34,156 nt of DNA from Bacteroidales bacterium (lineage in GTDB: Bacteria; Bacteroidota; Bacteroidia; Bacteroidales; P3), in assembly GCA_024400565.1 (NCBI GenBank), contig JAKSMQ010000021.1, positions 1 through 34,156 on the forward strand, read 5' to 3'. A program made the translations under genes and the position numbers. Position 1 is the first letter of the stretch. Every line of letters begins with the position of its first letter. Below, one piece after another: positions 16,088 through 24,383 of this stretch. The notes under the pieces are model-generated. The model had not been told where the DNA came from, made no database searches, and saw only the letters and a list, made by a program, of their open reading frames with translations.

Positions 16088-16729
16088 TTAGAAAAGGAAT
16101 GGATTGCCGAGTTCTTCCTCTCTCACGCTTGTAGCGTCGCCGTGACCAGGCAATACCATAGTATCGGGAGGGAGAACGAGAAGCTTGTTCTTGATGCTGG
16201 TGAGCAGCACGTCGAGGTCTCCACCAGCAAGGTCGGTACGGCCTATGCTGCCACGGAACAAAGCGTCGCCCGTAATGACTAGGCCCTCTTCCTCCAGATA
16301 GAAGGACATGCTTCCGGGACAATGGCCGGGAGTGTAGATGCATTTGATGGTGCCGTTGCCGAGTTTCAGGGTGTCGCCGTCGCAGATAGTCTGTATGGGG
16401 AGCACGTCGAGACGGTTGACGTCAAATCCGATCATTCTGCCCAGGTTGGGCGCATTCTGCAGGTGGACGATGCTGTCCTTGTGGGTGATGACAGGCAGTT
16501 CGTAATGCTGGCATACGTGTTCCAGACCCGAAACGTGGTCGGTATGGGCATGGGTGAGGAGAACCATGCTGAGCTTGAGTCCGTCCTTGGCTATGGACTG
16601 GTCAATCTGCAGAAACTCCTGCTTGTATTCCATGCAGGGGTCTACGATGGCACATTGTCTGGTCTCCTCGTCGATGATGAGGTAGCAGTTGGTCTGAAAA
16701 TGGTTGAAAGTGAATTGTCTTACTTTCAT
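16088..16729 (-). CDS. MBL-fold metallo-hydrolase, glyoxalase II-like
   Basis: A 213-residue metallo-beta-lactamase-fold hydrolase. The metal site is visible: THAHTDHVSG (59-68; HxHxDH), the third His in TPGHCPGS, the bridging Asp in VITGDALF and the last His in LPGHGD. The overall pattern (NCYLI near the start, VDPC at about 30, then FRGSIGRTDL) is that of small stand-alone glyoxalase II-like thioesterases, probably acting on thioesters such as S-lactoylglutathione analogues or persulfides. The substrate is not determinable from sequence. It is cytoplasmic and lies between lysS and ung. Confidence 0.87.
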   Translation of the reverse strand: MKVRQFTFNHFQTNCYLIIDEETRQCAIVDPCMEYKQEFLQIDQSIAKDGLKLSMVLLTHAHTDHVSGLEHVCQHYELPVITHKDSIVHLQNAPNLGRMIGFDVNRLDVLPIQTICDGDTLKLGNGTIKCIYTPGHCPGSMSFYLEEEGLVITGDALFRGSIGRTDLAGGDLDVLLTSIKNKLLVLPPDTMVLPGHGDATSVREEELGNPFLF

Positions 16730-16746
16730 GGGATTAAATATAAAGT

Positions 16747-16785
16747 AAGGAGTGTTGCCATCTCTCTGTCAGGCAACCACTCCCT
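16747..16785 (-). terminator. hairpin between lysS and the MBL gene
   Basis: GGAGTGTTGCC (16749-16759) pairs with GGCAACCACTCC (16772-16783), with one bulged base. On the minus strand it is followed by TTACTTTATATTTAA. It may be a leaky terminator or a processing or stability hairpin, because only about 20 bases separate it from the MBL start and no promoter fits there. Confidence 0.6.
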
Positions 16786-16805
16786 ACATTGGTCATTCTT
16801 GAGAA

Positions 16806-18539
16806 CTATTTGCTAATCCAGCCTTCGAGCATCTCTTTCTGAAGGGCGGGAATGTCGAGTTTCATTTTCTTGCGCAAGCCGCCGAGGTCGTTGAAGAGCT
16901 TGTTGGGATTGGCCTCTTTGAGTTGTGCGATAGTGTTGATGCCGGCTTTGCGGAGTACGGGAACCCAAGCGGCGTCAACGCCGTGAGCCACAAACTCCTC
17001 GTCGGTGGTAACGGTAGGTTTCTTCTCGGGGCGCATCTGGGGGAAGAAGAGTACGTCCTGGATGCTCTCCTGGTCGGTCATCATCATTACCAGACGGTCG
17101 ATTCCGATACCCATACCCGAGGTGGGAGGCATACCGAACTCGAGAGCGCGAACAAAGTCCATGTCGATAAACATAGCCTCGTCGTCGCCCTTCTCGCTCA
17201 GGCGCAACTGCTCCTGGAAGCGGCCCAGCTGGTCGATGGGGTCGTTGAGCTCCGAGTAGGCATTTGCCAACTCCTTGCCATTAACAAAGAGTTCAAAACG
17301 CTCGGTAAGCTCCTGATTGTCGCGATGGCGTTTGCAGAGGGGAGACATCTCGATGGGATAGTCGGTAACGAAGGTGGGCTGAATGAGCAGAGGCTCGCAC
17401 TTCTCGCCAAAGATAGCGTCGATCAGTTTGCCCTTACCCATGGTCTCGTCAATTTCCACGTTGAGCTTCTTGCAGGTCTCGCGGAGTTCCTCTTCGGTCA
17501 TGCCGCCAACCTCATATCCGGTCTGTTCCTTGATGAGTTCGCACATGGGAGCACGACGGAAAGGACCTCCAAAGTCAATCTCGTTGCCCCATACCTTGAG
17601 CTTGGTAGTTCCGTGGAGTGCCATGGCGATGCGTCCAAGCATCTTCTCTACAAAGTCCATCATCCAGTTGTAGTCCTTGTAGGCTACATAGATTTCCATG
17701 CAGGTGAATTCAGGATTGTGGGTGCGGTCCATACCTTCGTTGCGGAAATTGCGGCTGAACTCGTATACGCCAGGATAACCACCTACGATGAGGCGCTTTA
17801 GATAGAGCTCGTCGGCAATACGCAGGTAGAGGTCAATGTCAAGACTATTGTGGTGAGTGATGAAGGGACGTGCGGCAGCTCCTCCGGGGATAGGCTGCAG
17901 AACGGGGGTCTCTACCTCGAGGTAGCCCTGCTCGTTGAAGAAGTCGCGCATAGTGTTGATGATCTTGGCACGCTTCACAAAGGTGTCTCTAACGGCGGGG
18001 TTCACGATGAGGTCGACATAGCGCATACGGTAGCGCTGTTCGGGATCAGAGAAAGCGTCAAATACCTGGCCGTCCTTCTCTTTTACGATAGGCAGAGGGC
18101 GAAGACTCTTGCTTAGCACCTTGAGCGTCTTCACATGGATAGAGATCTCGCCCATCTGAGTAACAAATACATAACCGGTAACGCCGATGATGTCTCCGAT
18201 GTCGAGCAGACGCTTAAAAACAGTATTGTAGAGAGTCTTGTCCTCTTCGGGGCAGATCTCGTCGCGTTTGATGTAAAGCTGAATACGACCGAAACTATCC
18301 TGCAGTTCGACAAAAGAAGCTGCGCCCATAATGCGGCGACTCATAATACGTCCAGCAATACTGATGTTCTGGTAGGGAAGTTCTGTACCCTCGGGAGCAT
18401 CCTTGGGAAAGTTTTCGTGGATTTCCTTGCTGTTGACATTTACCTCATAGAGGTTTGCGGGATAGGGGTTGATGCCCAATTTCTTGAGTTCTTCGAGAGA
18501 GTTTCTGCGGATTTGTTCTTGTTCGGAAAGTTCAGCCAT
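16806..18539 (-). CDS. lysS: lysyl-tRNA synthetase, class II
   Basis: A 577-residue enzyme that charges tRNA-Lys. The N-terminal OB-fold anticodon domain (about 55-145; ISIAGRIMSRRIMGAASFVEL) precedes the class II core: motif 1 near FFNEQGYLEVETPVLQ, motif 2 FRNEGMDRTHNPEFTCMEIY, motif 3 GMGIGIDRLVMMMTD. After the usual end (FFPQMRPE) a further 70 or so residues follow, predicted helical with an HhH-like look (GVDAAWVPVLRKAGINTIAQLKEAN); such an extension is common in Bacteroidota LysRS. The start codon follows a promoter by about 68 bases. Confidence 0.95.
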   Translation of the reverse strand: MAELSEQEQIRRNSLEELKKLGINPYPANLYEVNVNSKEIHENFPKDAPEGTELPYQNISIAGRIMSRRIMGAASFVELQDSFGRIQLYIKRDEICPEEDKTLYNTVFKRLLDIGDIIGVTGYVFVTQMGEISIHVKTLKVLSKSLRPLPIVKEKDGQVFDAFSDPEQRYRMRYVDLIVNPAVRDTFVKRAKIINTMRDFFNEQGYLEVETPVLQPIPGGAAARPFITHHNSLDIDLYLRIADELYLKRLIVGGYPGVYEFSRNFRNEGMDRTHNPEFTCMEIYVAYKDYNWMMDFVEKMLGRIAMALHGTTKLKVWGNEIDFGGPFRRAPMCELIKEQTGYEVGGMTEEELRETCKKLNVEIDETMGKGKLIDAIFGEKCEPLLIQPTFVTDYPIEMSPLCKRHRDNQELTERFELFVNGKELANAYSELNDPIDQLGRFQEQLRLSEKGDDEAMFIDMDFVRALEFGMPPTSGMGIGIDRLVMMMTDQESIQDVLFFPQMRPEKKPTVTTDEEFVAHGVDAAWVPVLRKAGINTIAQLKEANPNKLFNDLGGLRKKMKLDIPALQKEMLEGWISK

Positions 18540-18610
18540 TGTATATTATATTTTAGTTTTCAATATATTAATATGCTTTTAGTGTTCTGTTTAGTGTACA
18601 AAGCATTTTG

Positions 18611-18618
18611 CAAAGATA
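18611..18618 (-). promoter_or_regulatory. lysS -7 box, minus strand
   Basis: On the minus strand 18618-18611 reads TATCTTTG. A good -33 TTTG is not visible. A 14-bp palindrome, TTCACT-TT-AGTGAA (18648-18661), lies about 30 bases further upstream and may be an activator site. Confidence 0.6.
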
Positions 18619-18864
18619 CAGAAACTTTGTGAATTTAAAAAATAAAATTCACTTTAGTGAAGCAGAGTCTGACTCACTTAATGATAGCAAAGAGGAAGCC
18701 TGTTGTTAGCGCTACAAGTTACTTCAGTTTCTCTGGTTCCTCGCTTTGGAGTATGCTCTTGACAGACTGCTGAGGAGTGTTGAGTTTCGTCTGCTAAGCA
18801 ATGGTGACAGAGTCCTTAAAAACAACTCGATGTAATTTTTTTTCGTTGTATGGTTTTTTTTGTG

Positions 18865-18872
18865 TACTTTTG
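18865..18872 (+). promoter_or_regulatory. -7 box of the nucleotidyltransferase gene
   Basis: TACTTTTG matches TAnnTTTG and is followed by C, as at most promoters in this window. The start would be near 18876, about 24 bases before the ATG at 18900. Confidence 0.6.
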
Positions 18873-18899
18873 CAAAATCGAAATTGCAGAAGACACCCT

Positions 18900-19994
18900 A
18901 TGAAAGAATCGGTTACACATTCATTCTTTGAATTGTTGCAGGTCTCCATTGGCGTTCGAGAAAGACTAGGAGTATCTCTCGATGCTGAAGAATGGAAGCA
19001 AATGCTGACTATAGCCAAAAAGCAGGAGTTGGTGGGTGTTGTTTTTGTTGGAGTACAACGGCTGAAACTCATTGGTCAAGGTCCTGACGATATGCTCTAT
19101 CTCACCTGGATGGGACTTGCGTCGGTAGTTCAGCATCGGAACGAGATGATTAACAATCAGTGTGTAGAGATACAAGAGGTGGCACGCAAAGCTGGTTTTC
19201 GTACTTGTATCCTAAAAGGTCAGGGAAATGCGATGCTGTATAGTCCGGAACTGCAATTGATGCGTACCTCGGGAGATATCGATCTGTGGTTGGAGGGTGG
19301 TTATGAAAGGGTAATGGCTTGGGTGCAGGCTACTATTCCTACTGACGATGTGCATGGACATCATGCCCACTACCACTATTTTAAGGATACTGATGTTGAG
19401 ATTCATTACAGACCTATTCATGGTTTCAGTCCGAGAAGAAATAGAGTGTTGGATGATTATTTTGAGACTCGCCAGGAATCGTGTTTTACGCATAGAATAA
19501 TGTTACCCAACGGAGGGAAGATAACGGTTCCGGATGTGGAGTTTAGCTTGGTTCAGCAGTTGGCGCATATATTCCAGCATTTCACGATGGGGGGCATTGG
19601 TCTGCGTCAGCTGATGGATTATTATTTCTTGCTTATAGCCTCTACTGAGAAACAGCGTAAAGAGGTGGCTTCTATTGTGAAAAAATTGCATCTTCCCCGT
19701 TTTGTTGCGGCTTTGATGTGGCTCTTAGAAGATGCGTTTGCATTGTCTCCTGAAAAGATGTTGATTCTTCCAAATGAAAAAGATGGTCGTTTTTTGTTGG
19801 AAGAGGTTATGCGGTCGGGCAATTTCGGTCACGATGACGAGCGAATTCCCAAGGGTATGGGCTATTGGAAAAGCTTCTGGTTTTACAACACCTATAGCCT
19901 TCGACTGTCCCGATTCGATTACACTCTTTGGCTGTGGCTCCCGATTATGAGAATGAAAGGTTTTCTTTGGAGAAAATCAAAAGGTTATAAATGA
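18900..19994 (+). CDS. nucleotidyltransferase-fold family protein (NTP_transf_5-like)
   Basis: A 364-residue protein resembling the uncharacterised nucleotidyltransferase family found beside surface polysaccharide genes. Residues 104-134 carry the signature: ILKGQGNAMLY, then RTSGDIDLWLEGG, where SGDIDLW supplies the metal-binding Asp pair. DVEIHYRP (about 164-171) would give the third acidic position. The C-terminal half is helical (LMDYYFLL, FVAALMWLLEDAF) with an aromatic end (YTLWLWLPI). The substrate is unknown. The start at 18900 follows the promoter; upstream codons to 18801 are unlikely to be used. It stands alone, with an 827-base gap behind it. Confidence 0.75.
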   Translation: MKESVTHSFFELLQVSIGVRERLGVSLDAEEWKQMLTIAKKQELVGVVFVGVQRLKLIGQGPDDMLYLTWMGLASVVQHRNEMINNQCVEIQEVARKAGFRTCILKGQGNAMLYSPELQLMRTSGDIDLWLEGGYERVMAWVQATIPTDDVHGHHAHYHYFKDTDVEIHYRPIHGFSPRRNRVLDDYFETRQESCFTHRIMLPNGGKITVPDVEFSLVQQLAHIFQHFTMGGIGLRQLMDYYFLLIASTEKQRKEVASIVKKLHLPRFVAALMWLLEDAFALSPEKMLILPNEKDGRFLLEEVMRSGNFGHDDERIPKGMGYWKSFWFYNTYSLRLSRFDYTLWLWLPIMRMKGFLWRKSKGYK

Positions 19995-20198
19995 TTACTT
20001 TTTTCATTACCAAATGTATACAACGGTTAAGGGAGATCTTATCTTCTTATCTTTCTTTCTAACCCGTTGGCGGAATTCAATTATGCTCTGGGAAAAATCG
20101 CCAAAGTTTTCTTACTTGAACTTATTCCTGAATTTTTTGCAGATGTCGGGTTGATTGGCGTACACCTGAAAAATGCTCATACTATTACTATGCAGTTT

Positions 20199-20270
20199 CT
20201 TTACCCCGGGGGTAAAGGCACCCTAAAGGCACTATACAACCACTATATAACCAGCGTATAGAGACTATTC
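20199..20270. repeat. 11-bp-period array D with 19-bp palindrome
   Basis: A perfect palindrome, CTTTACCCC-G-GGGGTAAAG (20199-20217), leads into 11-base units in register: GGGGGTAAAGG (20208), CACCCTAAAGG (20219), CACTATACAAC (20230), CACTATATAAC (20241) and CAGCGTATAGA (20252). The palindrome next to the array repeats the design of array A. Confidence 0.8.
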
Positions 20271-20684
20271 AATCACAATAATTGAATGGTTGGTCCTGAT
20301 TTTTTTTGTATGTGGGTGGTTTTCAGAGAGACTCTCTTGCCCTCTCGCATCTGATTTCTGTCTGCATATTTCAAAGTTCCTCCGATATATAATTTTGCCA
20401 ACGGGTTGTGAAAGTAAATGTCTATAAATATTGTTCAGCGTTGTCGAGAGGCCTATCTGGATAAAACCGATGGGTTTTGTGGAAATAATGATGATTGGAA
20501 AAACTGAGAATCGTTATGCCGAAAATGAGAAAGATATTTGTGTTTTGAAATGTTAAATTTTAAGATTTCAACGAGTTAAAAAGATTAAAGAGAGAGCTTT
20601 CGTAAATCAAAAATTTTAACATTTATAGTGGAGGTTTTATCTATTTTTTTTGAAAAATATTTTTTCTACTACCAATATATTTTC

Positions 20685-20721
20685 TATCTTTGCATCACTT
20701 GAGTCGGCGTTAGCCCAACTC
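20685..20721 (+). promoter_or_regulatory. yeiH promoter and leader hairpin
   Basis: TATCTTTG at 20685-20692 is a -7 box followed by C. The leader of about 125 nt opens with a small imperfect hairpin (about 20701-20721: GAGT pairs with ACTC, GGC with GCC, loop GTTA). Whether this hairpin regulates the gene is not known. Confidence 0.55.
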
Positions 20722-20821
20722 GTGAATTAACTAAAAATACTGAAAATAAGATTTCTGATTTGTAGAATAATTCTAGTTTGACTAAAAAAAACATTGTAAA
20801 ACATAAATATTTTTCTCTATT

Positions 20822-22201
20822 ATGGAAGACAATAAAGATATAGTATCTGCCGGCAAAACCCAGTTGTCTGACCTTTGGAAAAAAGAGGACTGGCTTGCCA
20901 TCTGGATTGGTTTTATCATTATTGCAGTCGGAGCAGTAGCAGTTTTGACCGGCTGGTTTGATTTTTCGGCCCTCAAATTCAAGACCTGGACTTGGGGTGA
21001 AGCCGAATACAGCGACAAGGTGGTTGCTCTGAGCGAACAGATGGCTCAGGGTGCCTTTTGGGTGAAGACCCTTGTTACTTTCCTCGTGTTCGGTGTGCTC
21101 TTTACCATCGGCGCAAAGATGCAGGGCACTCCTGTCAAGAAGTACATCGGAGCCTATGTGGTGCTCTTTGTTCTTGGCTTCCTGGTTCGCCTCATTAGTG
21201 CAGAATTTACCCTCAACCGCTATCTCGAGTGGGCATTTTGGGCTTTGATTGTAGGTTTGCTTATCTCTAATACGGTAGGTACTCCCAATTGGCTCAAACC
21301 AGCCATCAAGACGGAGTTTTATATTAAGACGGGTCTTGTTATAATGGGATTCTCGGTACTCTTCTCCAATATTGCTAAGTTTGGCCTCTATGGTTTGGGA
21401 ATAGCTTGGGTTGTAACACCTTTGGTTATCCTTTTTATGTGGTGGTTGGGAACTAAGATTCTGAAAATAGATAATAAGCCCCTTGTTATCACTATGGCGG
21501 CTGATGCCAGCGTTTGCGGAACTAGTGCTGCAATTGCTACTGGTGCAGCAAGTGGTGCTAAGAAGAGCGATCTCTCACTTGCAGTCTCCATCTCCATCCT
21601 CTTTACTATCCTGATGATGGTCGTTGAGCCTATCGTGCTCAAGGCTCTCCATATCGATCCTCTGTTGGGTGGCGCATTTGTTGGAGGTACTGTCGATAGT
21701 ACAGGTGCGGTTGTTGTAGCAGGTACCGCTTTGGGCGACCTTGGTCAGCAGACTGCCGTTCTGGTCAAGTCCATTCAGAATATTCTTATCGGCTTCATCG
21801 CCTTCTTCGTAGCATTATTTTTTACTACTCGTGTTAATAAGGAGAAAGGCAAGAAGGTTGGTGCTGGCGAAATCTGGCATCGTTTCCCCAAATTTGTATT
21901 GGGTTTCTTCGCGGCTTCTTTGATTGCATCATTTGTAATTCAGCCTCTCTTCAATACTGCTGATGTAAACGCTGTTGGTGATATCAACAAAGTGCTCGAC
22001 CAGTATAAGAACTGGGCATTTGTGCTGGCTTTTACTAGTATCGGACTTGAAATCAATTTCAAGGAGATTATTCAGAAGCTTCAGGGCGGTAAGGTTTTGG
22101 CACTCTATATCATTGGCCAGACCTTCAATATCATCCTTACAGCTTTGGCTGTATGGCTGGCTCTTTCGGGTGTATTATTCCCTGTTCCTCAACTGTCATA
22201 A
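20822..22201 (+). CDS. YeiH-family putative sulfate exporter
   Basis: A 459-residue inner-membrane protein with about 11 membrane helices. It matches the YeiH/PSE family (Cons_hypoth698), whose members are proposed to export sulfate or sulfonate-derived anions. Family signatures are clear: NTVGTPNWLKPAIKTEFYIKTGLVIMG (about 152-178), the ADASVCGTSAAIATG loop (about 226-240) and GAFVGGTVDSTGAVVVAG (about 286-303). A soluble N-terminus of about 25 residues precedes the first helix. A second hydrophobic gene starts 3 bases after its stop, suggesting a two-gene unit. The substrate is inferred from the family only. Confidence 0.87.
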   Translation: MEDNKDIVSAGKTQLSDLWKKEDWLAIWIGFIIIAVGAVAVLTGWFDFSALKFKTWTWGEAEYSDKVVALSEQMAQGAFWVKTLVTFLVFGVLFTIGAKMQGTPVKKYIGAYVVLFVLGFLVRLISAEFTLNRYLEWAFWALIVGLLISNTVGTPNWLKPAIKTEFYIKTGLVIMGFSVLFSNIAKFGLYGLGIAWVVTPLVILFMWWLGTKILKIDNKPLVITMAADASVCGTSAAIATGAASGAKKSDLSLAVSISILFTILMMVVEPIVLKALHIDPLLGGAFVGGTVDSTGAVVVAGTALGDLGQQTAVLVKSIQNILIGFIAFFVALFFTTRVNKEKGKKVGAGEIWHRFPKFVLGFFAASLIASFVIQPLFNTADVNAVGDINKVLDQYKNWAFVLAFTSIGLEINFKEIIQKLQGGKVLALYIIGQTFNIILTALAVWLALSGVLFPVPQLS

Positions 22202-22204
22202 TAA

Positions 22205-22516
22205 GTGGACCGTAAGCGAATAAAGAAATGGGGTAGGGTGACTGTTATTGCATTCACCCTACTTTCTGTAGGTATTGCCCTCTACATAATGAAGCATCAG
22301 CTGGGTCTGAACAAAGATCTTGACTTTGGTGCTGGTGCTTATTACTATGCCGATATCCCGGACTATGAAAAGGTTGATGCCGATGGTCATTATGTTACCC
22401 ATATTCCCAAATGGGTCTACTATGCGCTATTCTTTGTTTGGGGCTTCCTTATGTATCGTCTTTGGGTGTGGATAAGCCGCGACAAGGACGACAAAGAGGA
22501 AAACGGAAAAGAATAA
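22205..22516 (+). CDS. small two-helix membrane protein, GTG start
   Basis: A 103-residue protein I do not recognise. It has an N-terminal membrane helix (about 10-30, VTVIAFTLLSVGIALYIM), a soluble tyrosine-rich loop of about 40 residues with AYYYADIPDYEKV, and a second helix (about 68-90, WVYYALFFVWGFLMYRLWVWI) with a charged tail (RDKDDKEENGKE). The start codon is GTG, 3 bases after the yeiH stop; the first internal ATG would cut off most of the first helix, so GTG is preferred. Tight spacing suggests it works with the exporter, perhaps as an accessory subunit; this is inference. Confidence 0.68.
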   Translation: MDRKRIKKWGRVTVIAFTLLSVGIALYIMKHQLGLNKDLDFGAGAYYYADIPDYEKVDADGHYVTHIPKWVYYALFFVWGFLMYRLWVWISRDKDDKEENGKE

Positions 22517-22549
22517 TCGTCGTGTTTATATCAATACTCGGTTAGGGGA

Positions 22550-22597
22550 AAAAGAAGGAATCAGGTTCGTGCATAAGTGCAACGAACCTGATTCTTA
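22550..22597. terminator. strong bidirectional terminator between yeiH unit and cdaA
   Basis: GAATCAGGTTCGT (22558-22570) pairs perfectly over 13 bp with ACGAACCTGATTC (22582-22594), around an 11-base loop. The minus strand continues into CTTCTTTTTC, so it fits best as the cdaA terminator; the plus side ends in a weaker TTATAT. Confidence 0.88.
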
Positions 22598-22621
22598 TAT
22601 CGGAGTGCGGAAGAGAAACAA

Positions 22622-23419
22622 TTATTTGATGTTTTCTTCGAGGAATTGTTTAAGTTCAACAGGAGAAATGTTGTGGTGGATTTCTCCCGAAACAGCATAA
22701 GATATAGCACCAGTCTCTTCGCTTACGATAACGGCAATGGTGTCGAGTTGCTCGGTAACTCCGATGGCAGAACGGTGGCGCAGACCGAGGTTGGGGTCGA
22801 TGTCGAGATTGGAAGACACAGGGAGGATGCAACGTGCAGCCAGTATGGTCTCACCACGGGCTATGACTGCGCCGTCGTGGAGGGGAGAGTTTTTGAAGAA
22901 CAGCGCCTCGAGGAGGGGAGAGGAAACGGGCGCGAGGACAGACTGGCCGGTGTTGATGATGTCGGTGATGTCGTTCTGGCGGGCAAAGACGATGAGGGCT
23001 CCGGTCTTGCTCTGCGACATGTGCATACAAGCCTGTATGTAGGGGTCGAAATTGATGGTCTTGGCTACATTGGTGCTCTGTCGCCACCAGAAGATGCGTT
23101 TACGCTGGTTCTCGGCTCCTATGGCAGTCTTGGTGCCCACGAGAAGCAGCAATCGCCTTATTTCAGGCTGGAATACGATGACCAGGGCGATGATACCTAC
23201 TGAGATAAACTGACCCAGAATCTCGGTCAGTAGTCTCATGTGGAAGAATGAAACAAGCAACCACGTAAGATAGATGATGACGACTGCCCAGAAGATTCGC
23301 ATCACGTTAGTACCACGCATCAGCTTGTAAATCTCGTAGATGATAAAAGCTACGAGCAACACGTCTACAACATCGGCCCATCCTATATGGGGTAATCCTT
23401 GAATGGCTAGCAATTCCAT
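22622..23419 (-). CDS. cdaA: diadenylate cyclase CdaA
   Basis: A 265-residue membrane enzyme that makes cyclic di-AMP from two ATP. Three membrane helices occupy about 13-32, 41-60 and 68-86, followed by the DisA_N (DAC) domain. The catalytic motifs are intact: DGA (182-184, in SPLHDGAVI) and RHR (214-216, in GLRHRSAIG). Length matches the CdaA/TIGR00159 group. In Firmicutes cdaA neighbours cdaR and glmM; here it instead overlaps the end of folP by 13 bases, an arrangement I believe is usual in Bacteroidales. No CdaR-like gene is present. Confidence 0.93.
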   Translation of the reverse strand: MELLAIQGLPHIGWADVVDVLLVAFIIYEIYKLMRGTNVMRIFWAVVIIYLTWLLVSFFHMRLLTEILGQFISVGIIALVIVFQPEIRRLLLLVGTKTAIGAENQRKRIFWWRQSTNVAKTINFDPYIQACMHMSQSKTGALIVFARQNDITDIINTGQSVLAPVSSPLLEALFFKNSPLHDGAVIARGETILAARCILPVSSNLDIDPNLGLRHRSAIGVTEQLDTIAVIVSEETGAISYAVSGEIHHNISPVELKQFLEENIK

Positions 23420-24267
23420 AGTTTTTGCAAAACGTTAATGGTTTGTACTGTTTCTTTTACGTCGTGGACTCTCAGCAGTTGAGCTCCCATCCGTAGTGCT
23501 TCGCTTCCCAGAACCAAGGTACCAGGCATAGCATCTTGAGGTGTCGTACCGTCGAGTTTGTAGATCATTGACTTACGCGAAACGGCTACCAGCAGAGGTT
23601 CGTTGGGGAAGAGTTGTTTCAGTTCGGGCAATTGGGAAAAGAGCTGGTAGTTGTCGTCGAGAGTCTTGGCAAAGCCGAATCCTGGGTCGAGTATCACATC
23701 ACGTGCCCCCAATCGGTAGAGTCTCTCCAATCGTTGAGAAAAATAGAGTGCGACCTCTTGCAGTATGTTGTCGTAGTGAGGATTGTCTTGCATATGGTCG
23801 GGCTTCCCTTGGGTGTGCATCAGAATATAAGGTACGCCCATTTCAGCAACAAGGGGTATCATTCTGTCGTCAAACTGACCGCCCGAGATGTCGTTGATGA
23901 TATCGGCACCGGCTTCGATGGATTTTTCGGCAGGGATTGAATAACAAGTGTCGACCGAGATGATGCTATCGGGGAAGCGTTCGCGTATCATCTTGATGAC
24001 AGGTACTAGTCGTGCAGCCTCCTCGTTAGGCTCTACCAATTGAGCCCCGGGACGAGATGATGAGGCTCCGATATCGATAATGTCAGCACCCTCGGTAATA
24101 ATCTGCTCGGCACGTGCAAGGATGCTTTCTGGGTTTACGTAACGTCCTCCGTCGTAAAAAGAATCGGGTGTAATGTTGAGTATTCCCATTACAGCAGGAC
24201 GGGAAAAAGTATGCAATTTTTTACGGCAAACAATGCTGATTGGTGAAAAAGTTGTATCTTTGCTCAT
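23407..24267 (-). CDS. folP: dihydropteroate synthase
   Basis: A 286-residue TIM-barrel enzyme that joins pterin pyrophosphate to p-aminobenzoate in folate synthesis; it is the sulfonamide target. Motifs: MGILNITPDSFYDGG (27-41), DIIDIGASSSRPGAQ (62-76), SVDTCYS, INDISGG, LDPGFGFAKT, and the end SEALRMGAQLLRVHDVKET. All are intact. It is cytoplasmic. The 3' end overlaps cdaA by 13 bases, so translation of the two is probably coupled. It is divergent from the DUF1599 gene. Confidence 0.94.
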   Translation of the reverse strand: MSKDTTFSPISIVCRKKLHTFSRPAVMGILNITPDSFYDGGRYVNPESILARAEQIITEGADIIDIGASSSRPGAQLVEPNEEAARLVPVIKMIRERFPDSIISVDTCYSIPAEKSIEAGADIINDISGGQFDDRMIPLVAEMGVPYILMHTQGKPDHMQDNPHYDNILQEVALYFSQRLERLYRLGARDVILDPGFGFAKTLDDNYQLFSQLPELKQLFPNEPLLVAVSRKSMIYKLDGTTPQDAMPGTLVLGSEALRMGAQLLRVHDVKETVQTINVLQKLWNC

Positions 24268-24347
24268 AATATCTTGGTCCGATATTGTTGTTCTTACAAT
24301 TGACGTTCAGTTGTCTAGACTGAGTGTGAAGGTTGAATATTGAACCA

Positions 24348-24355
24348 CAAAGATA
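24348..24355 (-). promoter_or_regulatory. folP-cdaA promoter, minus strand
   Basis: The minus strand reads TATCTTTG across 24355-24348, preceded by A/T-rich sequence. The start would be near 24343, about 75 bases before the folP ATG. A plus-strand TATCTTTG at 24251-24258, inside the start of folP, is a possible promoter for the divergent DUF1599 gene. Confidence 0.6.
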
Positions 24356-24383
24356 CAAAATTTATAGAAAATACATAATAAAA

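Larger units (their letters stand above)
19995..20821. other. 827-bp gap: 11-bp array, distant inverted repeat, yeiH leader
   Basis: No gene is supported; a 64-codon frame at 20067-20261 runs through array D and is not protein-like. The gap holds AACCCGTTGGC (20062-20072) and its exact reverse complement (20398-20408), array D between them, a small ATTCAAT/ATTGAAT inverted repeat (about 20268-20287), and from 20685 the yeiH promoter and leader. The stretch 20410-20680 is A/T-rich and shows nothing recognisable. Confidence 0.6.

Noticed and set aside
20067-20261. A 64-codon frame in the 20-kb gap
   Set aside because: It runs through the palindrome and array D, and its product looks random.
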